A stretch of 26,284 nt of DNA from Lachnospiraceae bacterium. GTDB taxonomy: Bacteria; Bacillota; Clostridia; Lachnospirales; Lachnospiraceae. A program made the translations under genes and the position numbers. The stretch lies in NCBI GenBank assembly GCA_900757145.1, contig CAAEMT010000027.1, positions 1 through 26,284 of the forward strand. Direction: 5' to 3'. The notes below the pieces were generated by a model, which did no database searches, had not been told where the DNA came from, and saw nothing but the letters and a program-made list of their open reading frames with translations. Shown here in pieces: positions 6,928-14,033 of this stretch (position 1 is the first letter of the stretch; the number at the start of each line of letters is the position of its first letter).

Positions 6928-8364
6928 ATGAGTAATACAGCACAAAGCTTAGCAGGCAAAAGAATAGCTTCTTTGCTTGATGAGAACAGTTTTGTTGAGA
7001 TCGGCGGATACGTTACTGCCAGAAGTACTGATTTCAACATGCAGCAGACAGAGACACCGGGCGACGGCGTAGTCACAGGATACGGTGTCATTGACGGAAA
7101 CCTTGTTTATGTATACAGTCAGGACGCATCTGTACTTGGCGGTACTATTGGAGAGATGCATGCGAAGAAGATCGCGGGTCTTTATGATATGGCCATGAAG
7201 ATGGGCGCTCCGGTGATCGGTCTTCTTGACTGTGCAGGTCTGAGACTTCAGGAAGCTACAGATGCACTGAATGCATTTGGAGAGATTTATATGAAACAGA
7301 CGCTTGCATCCGGCGTGATCCCGCAGATCACAGCTGTTTTCGGAAGATGCGGCGGCGGACTTGCGCTTGTACCGGCATTGACGGATTTTACATTTATGGA
7401 GGGTAAAAAGGCGGAGCTTTTCGTCAATTCTCCGAACGCTATTGACGGAAATACAATCGAGAAATGCAATACAGCATCCGCAGCTTATCAGAGCGAGGAA
7501 TCCGGTCTGGCTGATTTTGTCGGCACTGAAGAGGAAATCTTTGCAGGTATCCGTGAGCTTGTATCCATGCTTCCGGCAAATAATGAAGATGATATGTCCT
7601 ACGAGGAATGTACAGATGATCTGAACCGCGTATGTGCGGATCTTGCAAATGCAGCGGGAGATACGGCTATCCTGATCTCCAATATTGCAGATGACAATCA
7701 TTTCGTAGAAGTAAAGGCAGCACATGCACAGGATATGGTGACAGGTTTTATCCGCCTCAATGGTTCTACGGTCGGTGTGGTTGCCAATCGTACAGAGATT
7801 TACGGAGAGGACGGCACACTGATCAAATCCTTTGACTGCGCGTTGAGCGGAAAGGGAGCTGAGAAAGCCGCTGAGTTTGTAGATTTTTGTGATGCATTTG
7901 AGATTCCGGTGCTTTCCCTGACAAATGTAGCAGGATTTAAAGCTAGCAAGTGCTCCGAGCGCAGAATGGCAAAAACGGCTGCGAAGCTTACATATGCTTT
8001 TGCGAACGCAACAGTTCCGAAGGTAAATGTGATTATCGGAAAGGCATTCGGCAGCGCATACGTTGCAATGAACAGCAAGGCGATCGGCGCTGATATGACA
8101 TTTGCATGGAGTCAGGCAGAGATCGGTATGATGGATGCACAGCTTGCAGCGAAGATCATGTATGCTGACGCAGATGCAAAAGTGATCAATGAAAAGGCAG
8201 CAGAGTACGCAGCACTCCAGTCAAGCGCTGTGGCAGCCGCTAAGAGAGGATATGTTGATAATATCATCGAGGCCGAGGATACAAGAAAATATGTGATCGG
8301 CGCATTCGAGATGTTATTTACGAAAAGAGATGATCGCCCGTCCAAAAAGCACGGAACAGTTTAA
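6928..8364 (+). CDS. Acyl-CoA carboxyltransferase subunit (MmdA / 12S type), divergent
   Basis: A 478-aa protein of the biotin-dependent acyl-CoA carboxyltransferase family (methylmalonyl-CoA, glutaconyl-CoA and propionyl-CoA enzymes). It has the two crotonase-like halves. The N half carries GGTIGEMHAKKI, GAPVIGLLDCAG and ASGVIPQITAVFGRCGGG (oxyanion glycines near 142-144). The C half carries the second site at 371-378 (GKAFGSAY, where relatives usually have AYGGAY) and ends in the family's RGYVDNIIEAEDTRKYVI and RPSKKHG signature. Members are usually about 510 aa or longer, so this one is slightly short. It should transfer a carboxyl group between an acyl-CoA and the biotin on the carrier at 9249-9605. 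GGAGGG precedes the ATG. The acyl-CoA substrate is unknown; MmdA-like is the nearest label. Confidence 0.85.
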   Translation: MSNTAQSLAGKRIASLLDENSFVEIGGYVTARSTDFNMQQTETPGDGVVTGYGVIDGNLVYVYSQDASVLGGTIGEMHAKKIAGLYDMAMKMGAPVIGLLDCAGLRLQEATDALNAFGEIYMKQTLASGVIPQITAVFGRCGGGLALVPALTDFTFMEGKKAELFVNSPNAIDGNTIEKCNTASAAYQSEESGLADFVGTEEEIFAGIRELVSMLPANNEDDMSYEECTDDLNRVCADLANAAGDTAILISNIADDNHFVEVKAAHAQDMVTGFIRLNGSTVGVVANRTEIYGEDGTLIKSFDCALSGKGAEKAAEFVDFCDAFEIPVLSLTNVAGFKASKCSERRMAKTAAKLTYAFANATVPKVNVIIGKAFGSAYVAMNSKAIGADMTFAWSQAEIGMMDAQLAAKIMYADADAKVINEKAAEYAALQSSAVAAAKRGYVDNIIEAEDTRKYVIGAFEMLFTKRDDRPSKKHGTV

Positions 8365-8378
8365 GCGAGGTGAATCAC

Positions 8379-9230
8379 ATGAAACGTAGATTAAGCGCAG
8401 TTTTACTTGCTGCGGGGCTTACAGTATCAGCTCTCTCCATGGGCGTATATGCGGAGGAGACGGAGACTGCGGCAACAGAGCAGGTAACGGAGGCGGTGTC
8501 TGAGGCAGAGACAGAGGCAGGCGCAGAAACAGGCGCTGACCAGTCTGCCAAGACAGAGACAGCACAGTCTGAACCGGCGACTCCGGAAGAAATGGCAAAA
8601 AATATTCTTGAAGCACAGCTTTCACAGATCTCTGCATGGACAGATGATCAGATCGATCAGCTTATTGAAAGTGATGATATTACAAGTCAGGCAGTTGCAG
8701 GGAACTGGAAGTCTGTTAAGGAAGAACTCGGTGCATTTGTCGAGGTTACAGATGCACAGCTCAATGCAGAAGGCACTGAGATCACAGGAAATGTAAAGTA
8801 TGATAAGCTGGATGACAAGACAACGGTAGCAGTCACATATGCAGTGAATCCGGATACACAGACAGCAACGGTAAATTGGGATATCCAGTATCCGATGAGC
8901 GTGCTGATGCAGCGTGCTGGTTTGAATACTGTCATGGGTCTTGGAATTGTATTCCTGACACTGCTCTTTTTGAGCGCTTTGATCGCGCAGCTTCATATTA
9001 TTCCAGATATGATCGAAAAGAGAGCAAAGAAAGATGCTCCGGCACCGACGCCGGCTCCGGCAGCAGCACCGGCTCCGATCCCGGCAGCGCAGGAGGAAGA
9101 CCTTACAGATGATCTTGAACTCGTAGCTGTCATCACAGCAGCGATCGCAGCTTCCGAGAATACTTCAAGCGATGGATTCGTTGTTCGTTCTATCAAAAAA
9201 GCAAATAAGAGAAACTGGCACAGAGCCTAA
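8379..9230 (+). CDS. OadG-family decarboxylase subunit with exported N-terminal domain
   Basis: A 283-aa single-pass membrane protein. Residues 1-25 form a signal peptide (ends GVYA). Residues 26-66 are a Glu/Thr/Ala-rich linker. Residues 68-172 form a folded exported domain with alternating hydrophobic pattern, of unknown identity. One membrane helix lies at about 183-206 (MGLGIVFLTLLFLSALIAQL). A Pro/Ala-rich cytoplasmic linker and a C-terminal segment ending VVRSIKKANKRNWHRA follow. The helix plus Pro/Ala linker plus basic tail is the layout of OadG/MmdD, the gamma or delta subunit that tethers the soluble carboxyltransferase and biotin carrier to the Na+ pump. Ordinary OadG is under 100 aa, so the exported domain is an addition. 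ATG 8379, with GAGG 8 nt upstream, is preferred over GTG 8370. Confidence 0.8.
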   Translation: MKRRLSAVLLAAGLTVSALSMGVYAEETETAATEQVTEAVSEAETEAGAETGADQSAKTETAQSEPATPEEMAKNILEAQLSQISAWTDDQIDQLIESDDITSQAVAGNWKSVKEELGAFVEVTDAQLNAEGTEITGNVKYDKLDDKTTVAVTYAVNPDTQTATVNWDIQYPMSVLMQRAGLNTVMGLGIVFLTLLFLSALIAQLHIIPDMIEKRAKKDAPAPTPAPAAAPAPIPAAQEEDLTDDLELVAVITAAIAASENTSSDGFVVRSIKKANKRNWHRA

Positions 9231-9248
9231 GCATAGGAGGATATATTC

Positions 9249-9605
9249 ATGAAAACATATACGATTACAGTTAATGGCAATGTATACGACGTAACAGTAG
9301 AAGAAGGAACAGGGGCAGCACCAAAGGCAGCTCCGAAAGCGGCACCGAAAGCAGCTCCGGCAGCACCAAAAGCAGCTCCGGCAGCAGGCGGCGCAGTGAA
9401 GGTGGCAGCTTCTGTACCGGGCAAGGTATTCAAGGTAGAAGCAAGCGTTGGACAGGCTGTAAAGGCTGGAGATTCAATTGTAATTCTTGAGGCAATGAAA
9501 ATGGAGATCCCGGTTGTTGCTCCGCAGGATGGTACGATTGCGAGCATTGATGTAACAGCAGGTCAGGCAATCGAGTCAGGCGATGTTCTTGCTACAATGA
9601 ACTAA
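9249..9605 (+). CDS. Biotin carboxyl carrier protein (1.3S / MmdC type)
   Basis: A 118-aa free-standing biotin carrier. Residues 1-20 form a short N-terminal strand region. Residues 23-47 are a flexible Ala/Pro/Lys linker made of repeated KAAP units. Residues 50-118 are the biotinyl domain with EAMKM at 81-85, making K84 the biotinylated lysine. The biotin arm would carry carboxyl groups between the two carboxyltransferases in this cluster and the OadB pump. AGGAGG lies just upstream and the start follows the OadG-like gene by 18 nt, so the two are co-translated. Length and linker match MmdC/GcdC and transcarboxylase 1.3S subunits rather than AccB. The assignment is firm. Confidence 0.93.
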   Translation: MKTYTITVNGNVYDVTVEEGTGAAPKAAPKAAPKAAPAAPKAAPAAGGAVKVAASVPGKVFKVEASVGQAVKAGDSIVILEAMKMEIPVVAPQDGTIASIDVTAGQAIESGDVLATMN

Positions 9606-9666
9606 GTACAGGGTGATCCTGACAAGAACAGACATTATCTGAGAATTTGAACTGGGAGGTAAAGAA

Positions 9667-10824
9667 ATGTCTTACATTACAAATACGTTGTCCAACTTAC
9701 TGGATCAGACAGCGTTCCTGAATCTGACATGGGGCAATTATGTCATGATCGCAGTGGCTTGTGTGTTCCTGTATCTGGCAATCAAACACGGATTTGAACC
9801 TCTGCTGCTTGTTCCGATTGCGTTCGGTATGCTGCTTGTAAATATCTATCCGGATATCATGGCACAGCCGTATACAGATGCAAACGGTATTGAACATGCA
9901 GGTGGTCTTCTCCATTATTTCTACCTGATGGATGAATGGAGTATTCTTCCGTCACTGATCTTCATGGGTGTCGGTGCGATGACAGACTTCGGTCCGCTGA
10001 TTGCAAACCCGAAGAGCTTCCTGCTCGGTGCAGCAGCGCAGCTTGGTATTTATCTTGCATATTTCCTTGCGATCTTTATGGGATTCAATGGAAAGGCAGC
10101 AGCGGCAATCTCCATCATCGGAGGTGCAGATGGTCCTACATCCATTTTCCTTGCAGGAAAACTTGGTCAGACAGCACTTATGGGACCGATCGCGGTGGCA
10201 GCATACTCCTATATGTCTCTCGTTCCAATCATCCAGCCGCCGATCATGAAGCTGCTGACGACAGAAGAAGAGAGAAAGATCAAGATGGAGCAGCTTCGTC
10301 CGGTTTCCAAGCTTGAGAAGATCCTCTTCCCGATCGTTATTACAATTGTTGTATGTATGCTTCTTCCGTCTACTGCTCCGCTTGTAGGTATGCTGATGCT
10401 TGGTAACCTCTTCCGTGAGTCCGGCGTTGTAAAGCAGCTTACAGAGACAGCTTCCAACGCAATGATGTACATCGTTGTTATCCTGCTTGGTACATCTGTA
10501 GGAGCAACGACAAGTGCAGAAGCATTCCTTAACATGGATACGATCAAGATCGTCATTCTGGGACTTGTCGCATTCGCATTCGGTACGGCCGGCGGCGTAC
10601 TGTTTGGCAAACTGATGTGCAAGATGACTGGAGGCAAGATCAATCCGTTGATCGGTTCGGCAGGTGTGTCCGCTGTGCCGATGGCAGCCCGTGTATCACA
10701 GAAGGTCGGAGCTGAGGCAGATCCGACAAACTTTCTTCTGATGCATGCGATGGGCCCGAACGTAGCAGGTGTTATCGGAACGGCTGTAGCAGCCGGAACA
10801 TTCATGGCAATATTCGGGGTATGA
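9667..10824 (+). CDS. Na+-translocating decarboxylase beta subunit (OadB/MmdB/GcdB)
   Basis: A 385-aa polytopic membrane protein that decarboxylates carboxybiotin and uses the energy to export Na+. The key conserved features are present: GGADGPTSIF at 152-161, whose D155 corresponds to the essential Asp of Klebsiella OadB, and INPLIGSAGVSAVPMAARV at about 325-343, with N326, G330 and S335 at the spacing of the Na+-site residues N373, G377 and S382. Conserved HAMGPNVAGVIGTAVAAG is near the C-terminus. GGGAGG precedes the ATG. It lies 61 nt after the biotin carrier and is followed by a 232-nt structured spacer before the OadA-type gene. Naming as oadB, mmdB or gcdB depends on the acyl substrate, which is not known. 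Confidence 0.93.
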   Translation: MSYITNTLSNLLDQTAFLNLTWGNYVMIAVACVFLYLAIKHGFEPLLLVPIAFGMLLVNIYPDIMAQPYTDANGIEHAGGLLHYFYLMDEWSILPSLIFMGVGAMTDFGPLIANPKSFLLGAAAQLGIYLAYFLAIFMGFNGKAAAAISIIGGADGPTSIFLAGKLGQTALMGPIAVAAYSYMSLVPIIQPPIMKLLTTEEERKIKMEQLRPVSKLEKILFPIVITIVVCMLLPSTAPLVGMLMLGNLFRESGVVKQLTETASNAMMYIVVILLGTSVGATTSAEAFLNMDTIKIVILGLVAFAFGTAGGVLFGKLMCKMTGGKINPLIGSAGVSAVPMAARVSQKVGAEADPTNFLLMHAMGPNVAGVIGTAVAAGTFMAIFGV

Positions 10825-10826
10825 CC

Positions 10827-11013
10827 TAGAGCACTTAGCGAAAGCAAGCTGATAGGCGCAGCTTGAGTTTAGTGCGAAGGTCGTTCCGAGGAACCTGGCG
10901 ACTGGCGAGCTTTTAAGCGAAGCCAGAGCCTGGTGAACGGAACTTCCTTATAAAAGCAGTAGGGCGAATGCCCGCGACCGAGGAAATGCGGAGCATTTTC
11001 GAGGTTGGCGCTT
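10827..11013 (+). other. Structured, GCGA-rich intergenic element between oadB- and oadA-type genes
   Basis: The 232-nt spacer has no reading frame but many nested inverted repeats. (1) GCACT 10831-10835 with AGTGC 10871-10875, enclosing CAAGCTG 10845-10851 with CAGCTTG 10859-10865. (2) AAGG 10877-10880 and GTTCCG 10883-10888 with CGGAAC 10938-10943 and CCTT 10946-10949, enclosing CTGGC 10902-10906 with GCCAG 10922-10926. (3) GGGC 10962-10965 with GCCC 10970-10973 and a GAAT loop. (4) CGACC 10975-10979 with GGTTG 11003-11007 and GGAAATGC 10982-10989 with GCATTTTC 10993-11000, separated by opposed GA/GA dinucleotides. GCGA occurs seven times within 140 nt. There is no terminal T-run. It may be a dispersed palindromic repeat, a cis-regulatory RNA or an mRNA processing element. 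Only one copy is in the window. Confidence 0.65.
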
Positions 11014-11056
11014 AAAATTATCCCCATTTCCTTATAATTATTACAGGAGGACTAAC

Positions 11057-12469
11057 ATGGCTGAACAAGTTAAAAAACCAATTAAGATTACCGAGACGAT
11101 CCTTCGTGATGCGCATCAGTCTCTGATCGCAACTCGTATGACAACAGAGCAGATGCTCCCGATCGTTGAGAAAATGGATAAAGTCGGCTACCATTCCGTA
11201 GAGTGTTGGGGTGGAGCTACATTCGACGCATCCCTTCGTTTCCTGAAGGAAGATCCGTGGGACAGACTTCGTAAGTTCCGTGACGGATTTAAGAATACAA
11301 AGCTGCAGATGCTGTTCCGTGGACAGAATATTCTGGGATACCGTCCGTATGCAGATGATGTTGTAGAATACTTTGTACAGAAGTCTATTGCAAACGGTAT
11401 TGATATCATCCGTATATTCGACTGCTTAAACGACATGCGCAACCTGCAGACAGCCGTAACAGCAGCAAACAAAGAAAAGGGGCACGCTCAGGTAGCGCTT
11501 TCCTACACACTGGGCGAAGCATATACTCTGGATTACTGGACAGAGATGGCAAAGAAGATTGAGGATATGGGTGCAAATTCCATCTGTATCAAAGATATGG
11601 CAGGCCTTCTGCTTCCGTACACAGCTACAGAGCTTGTAACAGCAATTAAAGAAGTTGTTGATATTCCGGTGCAGCTTCATACACACTATACATCAGGTGT
11701 GGCTTCCATGACATACTTAAAGGCTGTAGAAGCAGGCGTAGACGTGATCGATACAGCTATGTCACCGTTTGCGCTCGGTACATCCCAGCCGGCTACAGAG
11801 GTTATGGTTGAGACATTCAAGGGAACACCGTATGACACAGGCTTTGATCAGAAGCTGCTTGCTGAGATCGCTGATTACTTCAGACCGATCCGTGACGAGG
11901 CTCTTGAGAGCGGTCTGCTTAATCCGAAGAACCTTGGCGTAAATATCAAGACGCTTCTGTATCAGGTACCTGGTGGAATGCTTTCCAACCTGACATCACA
12001 GCTCAAGGATCTTGGCGCAGAGGACAAGTACTACGAAGTGCTTGAGGAGGTACCGCGTGTACGTAAGGACCTTGGTGAGTGTCCGCTTGTTACACCGTCT
12101 TCCCAGATCGTAGGTACACAGGCTGTTATGAACGTAATTCAGGGTGAGCGTTACAAGATGGTTCCGCAGCAGACGAAAGACGTATTGAGCGGAAAATATG
12201 GCGCAACTGTAAAACCGTTTAATCCGGAAGTACAGAAGAAGTGCATTGGCGATGCAGAAATCATTACATGCCGTCCGGCAGATCTGATTCCGGATGAGCT
12301 TGATACATTGCGCGGCGAGATGGCTCAGTGGTCACAGCAGGACGAGGACGTGCTTTCCTACGCACTGTTCCCGCAGGTAGCTACAGACTTCTTCAAGTAC
12401 AGAGAAGCACAGCAGAAAAAAGTAGATCCGACAATGGCGGATACAAAGAACGGAGCATATCCGGTATAA
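11057..12469 (+). CDS. oadA: Pyruvate/oxaloacetate carboxyltransferase (OadA / transcarboxylase 5S type), no biotin domain
   Basis: A 470-aa TIM-barrel carboxyltransferase of the OadA/PycB/5S family that moves a carboxyl group between oxaloacetate (or pyruvate) and biotin. The family start LRDAHQS is at 16-22 (D18 metal ligand). FRGQN is at 86-90, the catalytic lysine is K177 in IKDMAG and the metal-binding H206-T-H208 follows. The C-terminal conserved PGGMLSN and VTPSSQIVGTQAV stretches are intact. Typical OadA continues to about 590 aa with a fused biotinyl domain, but this one stops after the barrel and C-terminal helical region, so it must use the free carrier at 9249-9605. CAGGAGG precedes the ATG. 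A strong terminator follows at 12493-12531. Confidence 0.92.
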   Translation: MAEQVKKPIKITETILRDAHQSLIATRMTTEQMLPIVEKMDKVGYHSVECWGGATFDASLRFLKEDPWDRLRKFRDGFKNTKLQMLFRGQNILGYRPYADDVVEYFVQKSIANGIDIIRIFDCLNDMRNLQTAVTAANKEKGHAQVALSYTLGEAYTLDYWTEMAKKIEDMGANSICIKDMAGLLLPYTATELVTAIKEVVDIPVQLHTHYTSGVASMTYLKAVEAGVDVIDTAMSPFALGTSQPATEVMVETFKGTPYDTGFDQKLLAEIADYFRPIRDEALESGLLNPKNLGVNIKTLLYQVPGGMLSNLTSQLKDLGAEDKYYEVLEEVPRVRKDLGECPLVTPSSQIVGTQAVMNVIQGERYKMVPQQTKDVLSGKYGATVKPFNPEVQKKCIGDAEIITCRPADLIPDELDTLRGEMAQWSQQDEDVLSYALFPQVATDFFKYREAQQKKVDPTMADTKNGAYPV

Positions 12470-12492
12470 TTGAATCAGTAAAATAAAAAGAG

Positions 12493-12531
12493 CTGCTGCA
12501 GGGACTGATTTGTCTTTGCAGCAGTTTTTTT
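12493..12531 (+). terminator. Strong Rho-independent terminator of the decarboxylase cluster
   Basis: CTGCTGCA (12493-12500) pairs with TGCAGCAG (12517-12524). The stem extends inward by GGGA/TCTT including wobble pairs, and seven T residues follow (12525-12531). It lies 24 nt after the oadA-type stop. Confidence 0.93.
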
Positions 12532-12591
12532 GGGCTCTATTTCAAATTTTGGGATAGAATTTTAAAAAGAGGTGTAATAGCGGAAGATATT

Positions 12592-12600
12592 TGTTATAAT
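12592..12600 (+). promoter_or_regulatory. Extended -10 promoter for thiamine pyrophosphokinase
   Basis: TGT immediately followed by a perfect TATAAT (12595-12600). At 17 nt upstream the -35 match is poor (GTGTAA), as is common for extended -10 promoters. It sits after the terminator and about 60 nt before the gene. Confidence 0.6.
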
Positions 12601-12661
12601 TTAGAAAAAAGATATTTCAGAAGTGAAAGAGAACGAAAAAATCAGGTGCGGAGGAGCGAAA

Positions 12662-13339
12662 GTGAATAGGAAAACTTGTTTTATTGTCGGGGCAGGCAGC
12701 TTCGAAGGCATGATCATAAAGCCGGAGCCGGAGGATCTTGTGATCGCAGCCGACGGAGGCTATACTTATTTAAAAGAAGAGGGAATAGAGCCGGATGTTC
12801 TCTTAGGTGATTTTGACTCGCTTAAACGCGTGCCAGAGCACAGGCATCTGGAACGCCATTCTCCGATTAAGGATGATACCGATATGGCTCTGGCTGCGGC
12901 GTACGGCATGGAACAGGGCTGCGGGAGATTTTTGATTTATGGGGGACTAGGAGGACGGCTGGATCATACCATAGGAAATCTGCAGCTCTTGATGGGATTG
13001 TCTAGAGCGGGCATGGAAGCGTATCTGATCGGGGGCGGAAACATTCTCACTGCAGTCACAAATGGACAAGTATGTTTTAGTGATGCTGCGAAAGGAATTA
13101 TTTCCGTATTCTGTCTGAGCGAACCTGCAAAGGGTGTGTGGGAGCGCGGATTGAAATACAGTCTGACGGATGCGGTAATGACATGTGATAAGACGCTTGG
13201 CGTCAGCAATGAGTTTACGGGGCAAAAGAGCAGTGTCTCCGTCGCAGACGGAACGCTGATCCTTTTATGGGGTGGGGAAAACGGTCTGCCGCATCAGCAC
13301 AGAAGTTTTGTCGATCCTTTGAATGTGCAGGAAGAATAG
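12662..13339 (+). CDS. thiN: Thiamine pyrophosphokinase (GTG start)
   Basis: A 225-aa cytosolic enzyme that converts thiamine and ATP to thiamine diphosphate and AMP. Diagnostic motifs are D31-G-G, D50-F-D-S53, K70-D-D-T-D74 and G94-G-L-G-G-R-L-D-H102, which build the substrate and metal sites; all are intact. GTG at 12662 is the best start, with GGAGGAG 5 nt upstream. A GTG at 12623, 13 codons earlier, is in frame but has no good ribosome site. No TPP riboswitch was recognised upstream. Thiamine diphosphate is a cofactor for central carbon enzymes, but there is no direct functional link to neighbours. It may be co-transcribed with the membrane protein at 13449. Confidence 0.93.
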   Translation: MNRKTCFIVGAGSFEGMIIKPEPEDLVIAADGGYTYLKEEGIEPDVLLGDFDSLKRVPEHRHLERHSPIKDDTDMALAAAYGMEQGCGRFLIYGGLGGRLDHTIGNLQLLMGLSRAGMEAYLIGGGNILTAVTNGQVCFSDAAKGIISVFCLSEPAKGVWERGLKYSLTDAVMTCDKTLGVSNEFTGQKSSVSVADGTLILLWGGENGLPHQHRSFVDPLNVQEE

Positions 13340-13448
13340 GATGCATTAGAAAATTGAAAAGGACAGAGAAGAGAGCCGGAGAGCAAAAGGCATAGAAAAG
13401 AGCAAAGAGATGTGACAAAGGCAAAGTTATATGAGAGGAGAGGCTTGC

Positions 13449-13940
13449 ATGGGGAAATACAGACGGGAGATACAAGAATTGGGAAAAAACGGTGCGGACA
13501 CCGGAGCGCAGGCGCAGAAATCAGAAACGGACTGTCAGAAGAAAACGGATAAGCTCTTTATGATCTGGCTGTTCCTTCTTGCGGCTGTCGTTACAGTTGG
13601 CTCCATATCACCGTTTCGAATAGCTGGGCTCGGTACGATGAAGTCTTTGGGCGTTGTCCTGTATGTCATGCTGGATATACTATTTTTGATTATTTATGCA
13701 ACACAGAGTGTATATTGGACAGGAGCGGTGACGTATGAAGAGGCAAAAGCGGCTACAAAAACTGAAAGAAAAAAGTATGCAGAACGTCATTTTGCCGTTT
13801 TTTTTGCAGCTACGGCAGTATATCTGGCATACTGCTTTGTGCCCGGACTCTTTCGAACATACAGCATGATGCGGGACGTGATTGCTATGAGTGGGATTTT
13901 ATGCATTGCTGTGATGACGGCAGTTCGCATCAGACTGTAA
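13449..13940 (+). CDS. Uncharacterised four-helix membrane protein
   Basis: A 163-aa protein that I do not recognise. Residues 1-35 are hydrophilic and charged. Four hydrophobic segments follow at about 36-53, 65-85, 114-131 and 143-160. A basic, Lys/Thr-rich loop at 97-113 (KAATKTERKKY) separates helices two and three. No catalytic motif or conserved cysteine pair stands out. The ATG at 13449 is preceded by AGGAGAGG with 5-nt spacing, which is better than the in-frame ATG at 13431. The 109-nt gap after thiN is purine-rich and shows neither terminator nor clear promoter, so it may be transcribed with thiN. Function unknown. Confidence 0.75.
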   Translation: MGKYRREIQELGKNGADTGAQAQKSETDCQKKTDKLFMIWLFLLAAVVTVGSISPFRIAGLGTMKSLGVVLYVMLDILFLIIYATQSVYWTGAVTYEEAKAATKTERKKYAERHFAVFFAATAVYLAYCFVPGLFRTYSMMRDVIAMSGILCIAVMTAVRIRL

Positions 13941-13959
13941 ATTATTATTGAAAAAGCTA

Positions 13960-13988
13960 TTGACAGTCGGAGCATTTGGTGGTATTGT
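13960..13988 (+). promoter_or_regulatory. Promoter of the amino-acid ABC transporter
   Basis: A perfect TTGACA (13960-13965), a 17-nt spacer and TATTGT (13983-13988), followed by an AT-rich start region. It lies 46 nt before the binding-protein start. Confidence 0.75.
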
Positions 13989-14033
13989 TTATAAAAATTC
14001 ATATTTATTTATGTTTATGAGGAGGAGATCATT

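Noticed and set aside
9300..9400. Tandem repeat in the biotin carrier gene as a possible mobile or CRISPR-like repeat
   Set aside because: The short repeats encode an Ala/Pro/Lys linker (KAAP units), which is normal for carriers of this type.
12470..12661. Possible TPP riboswitch before thiamine pyrophosphokinase
   Set aside because: No match to the conserved THI-box core (CUGAGA, ACCUGA-like elements) was seen; the gap holds only a terminator and an extended -10 promoter.
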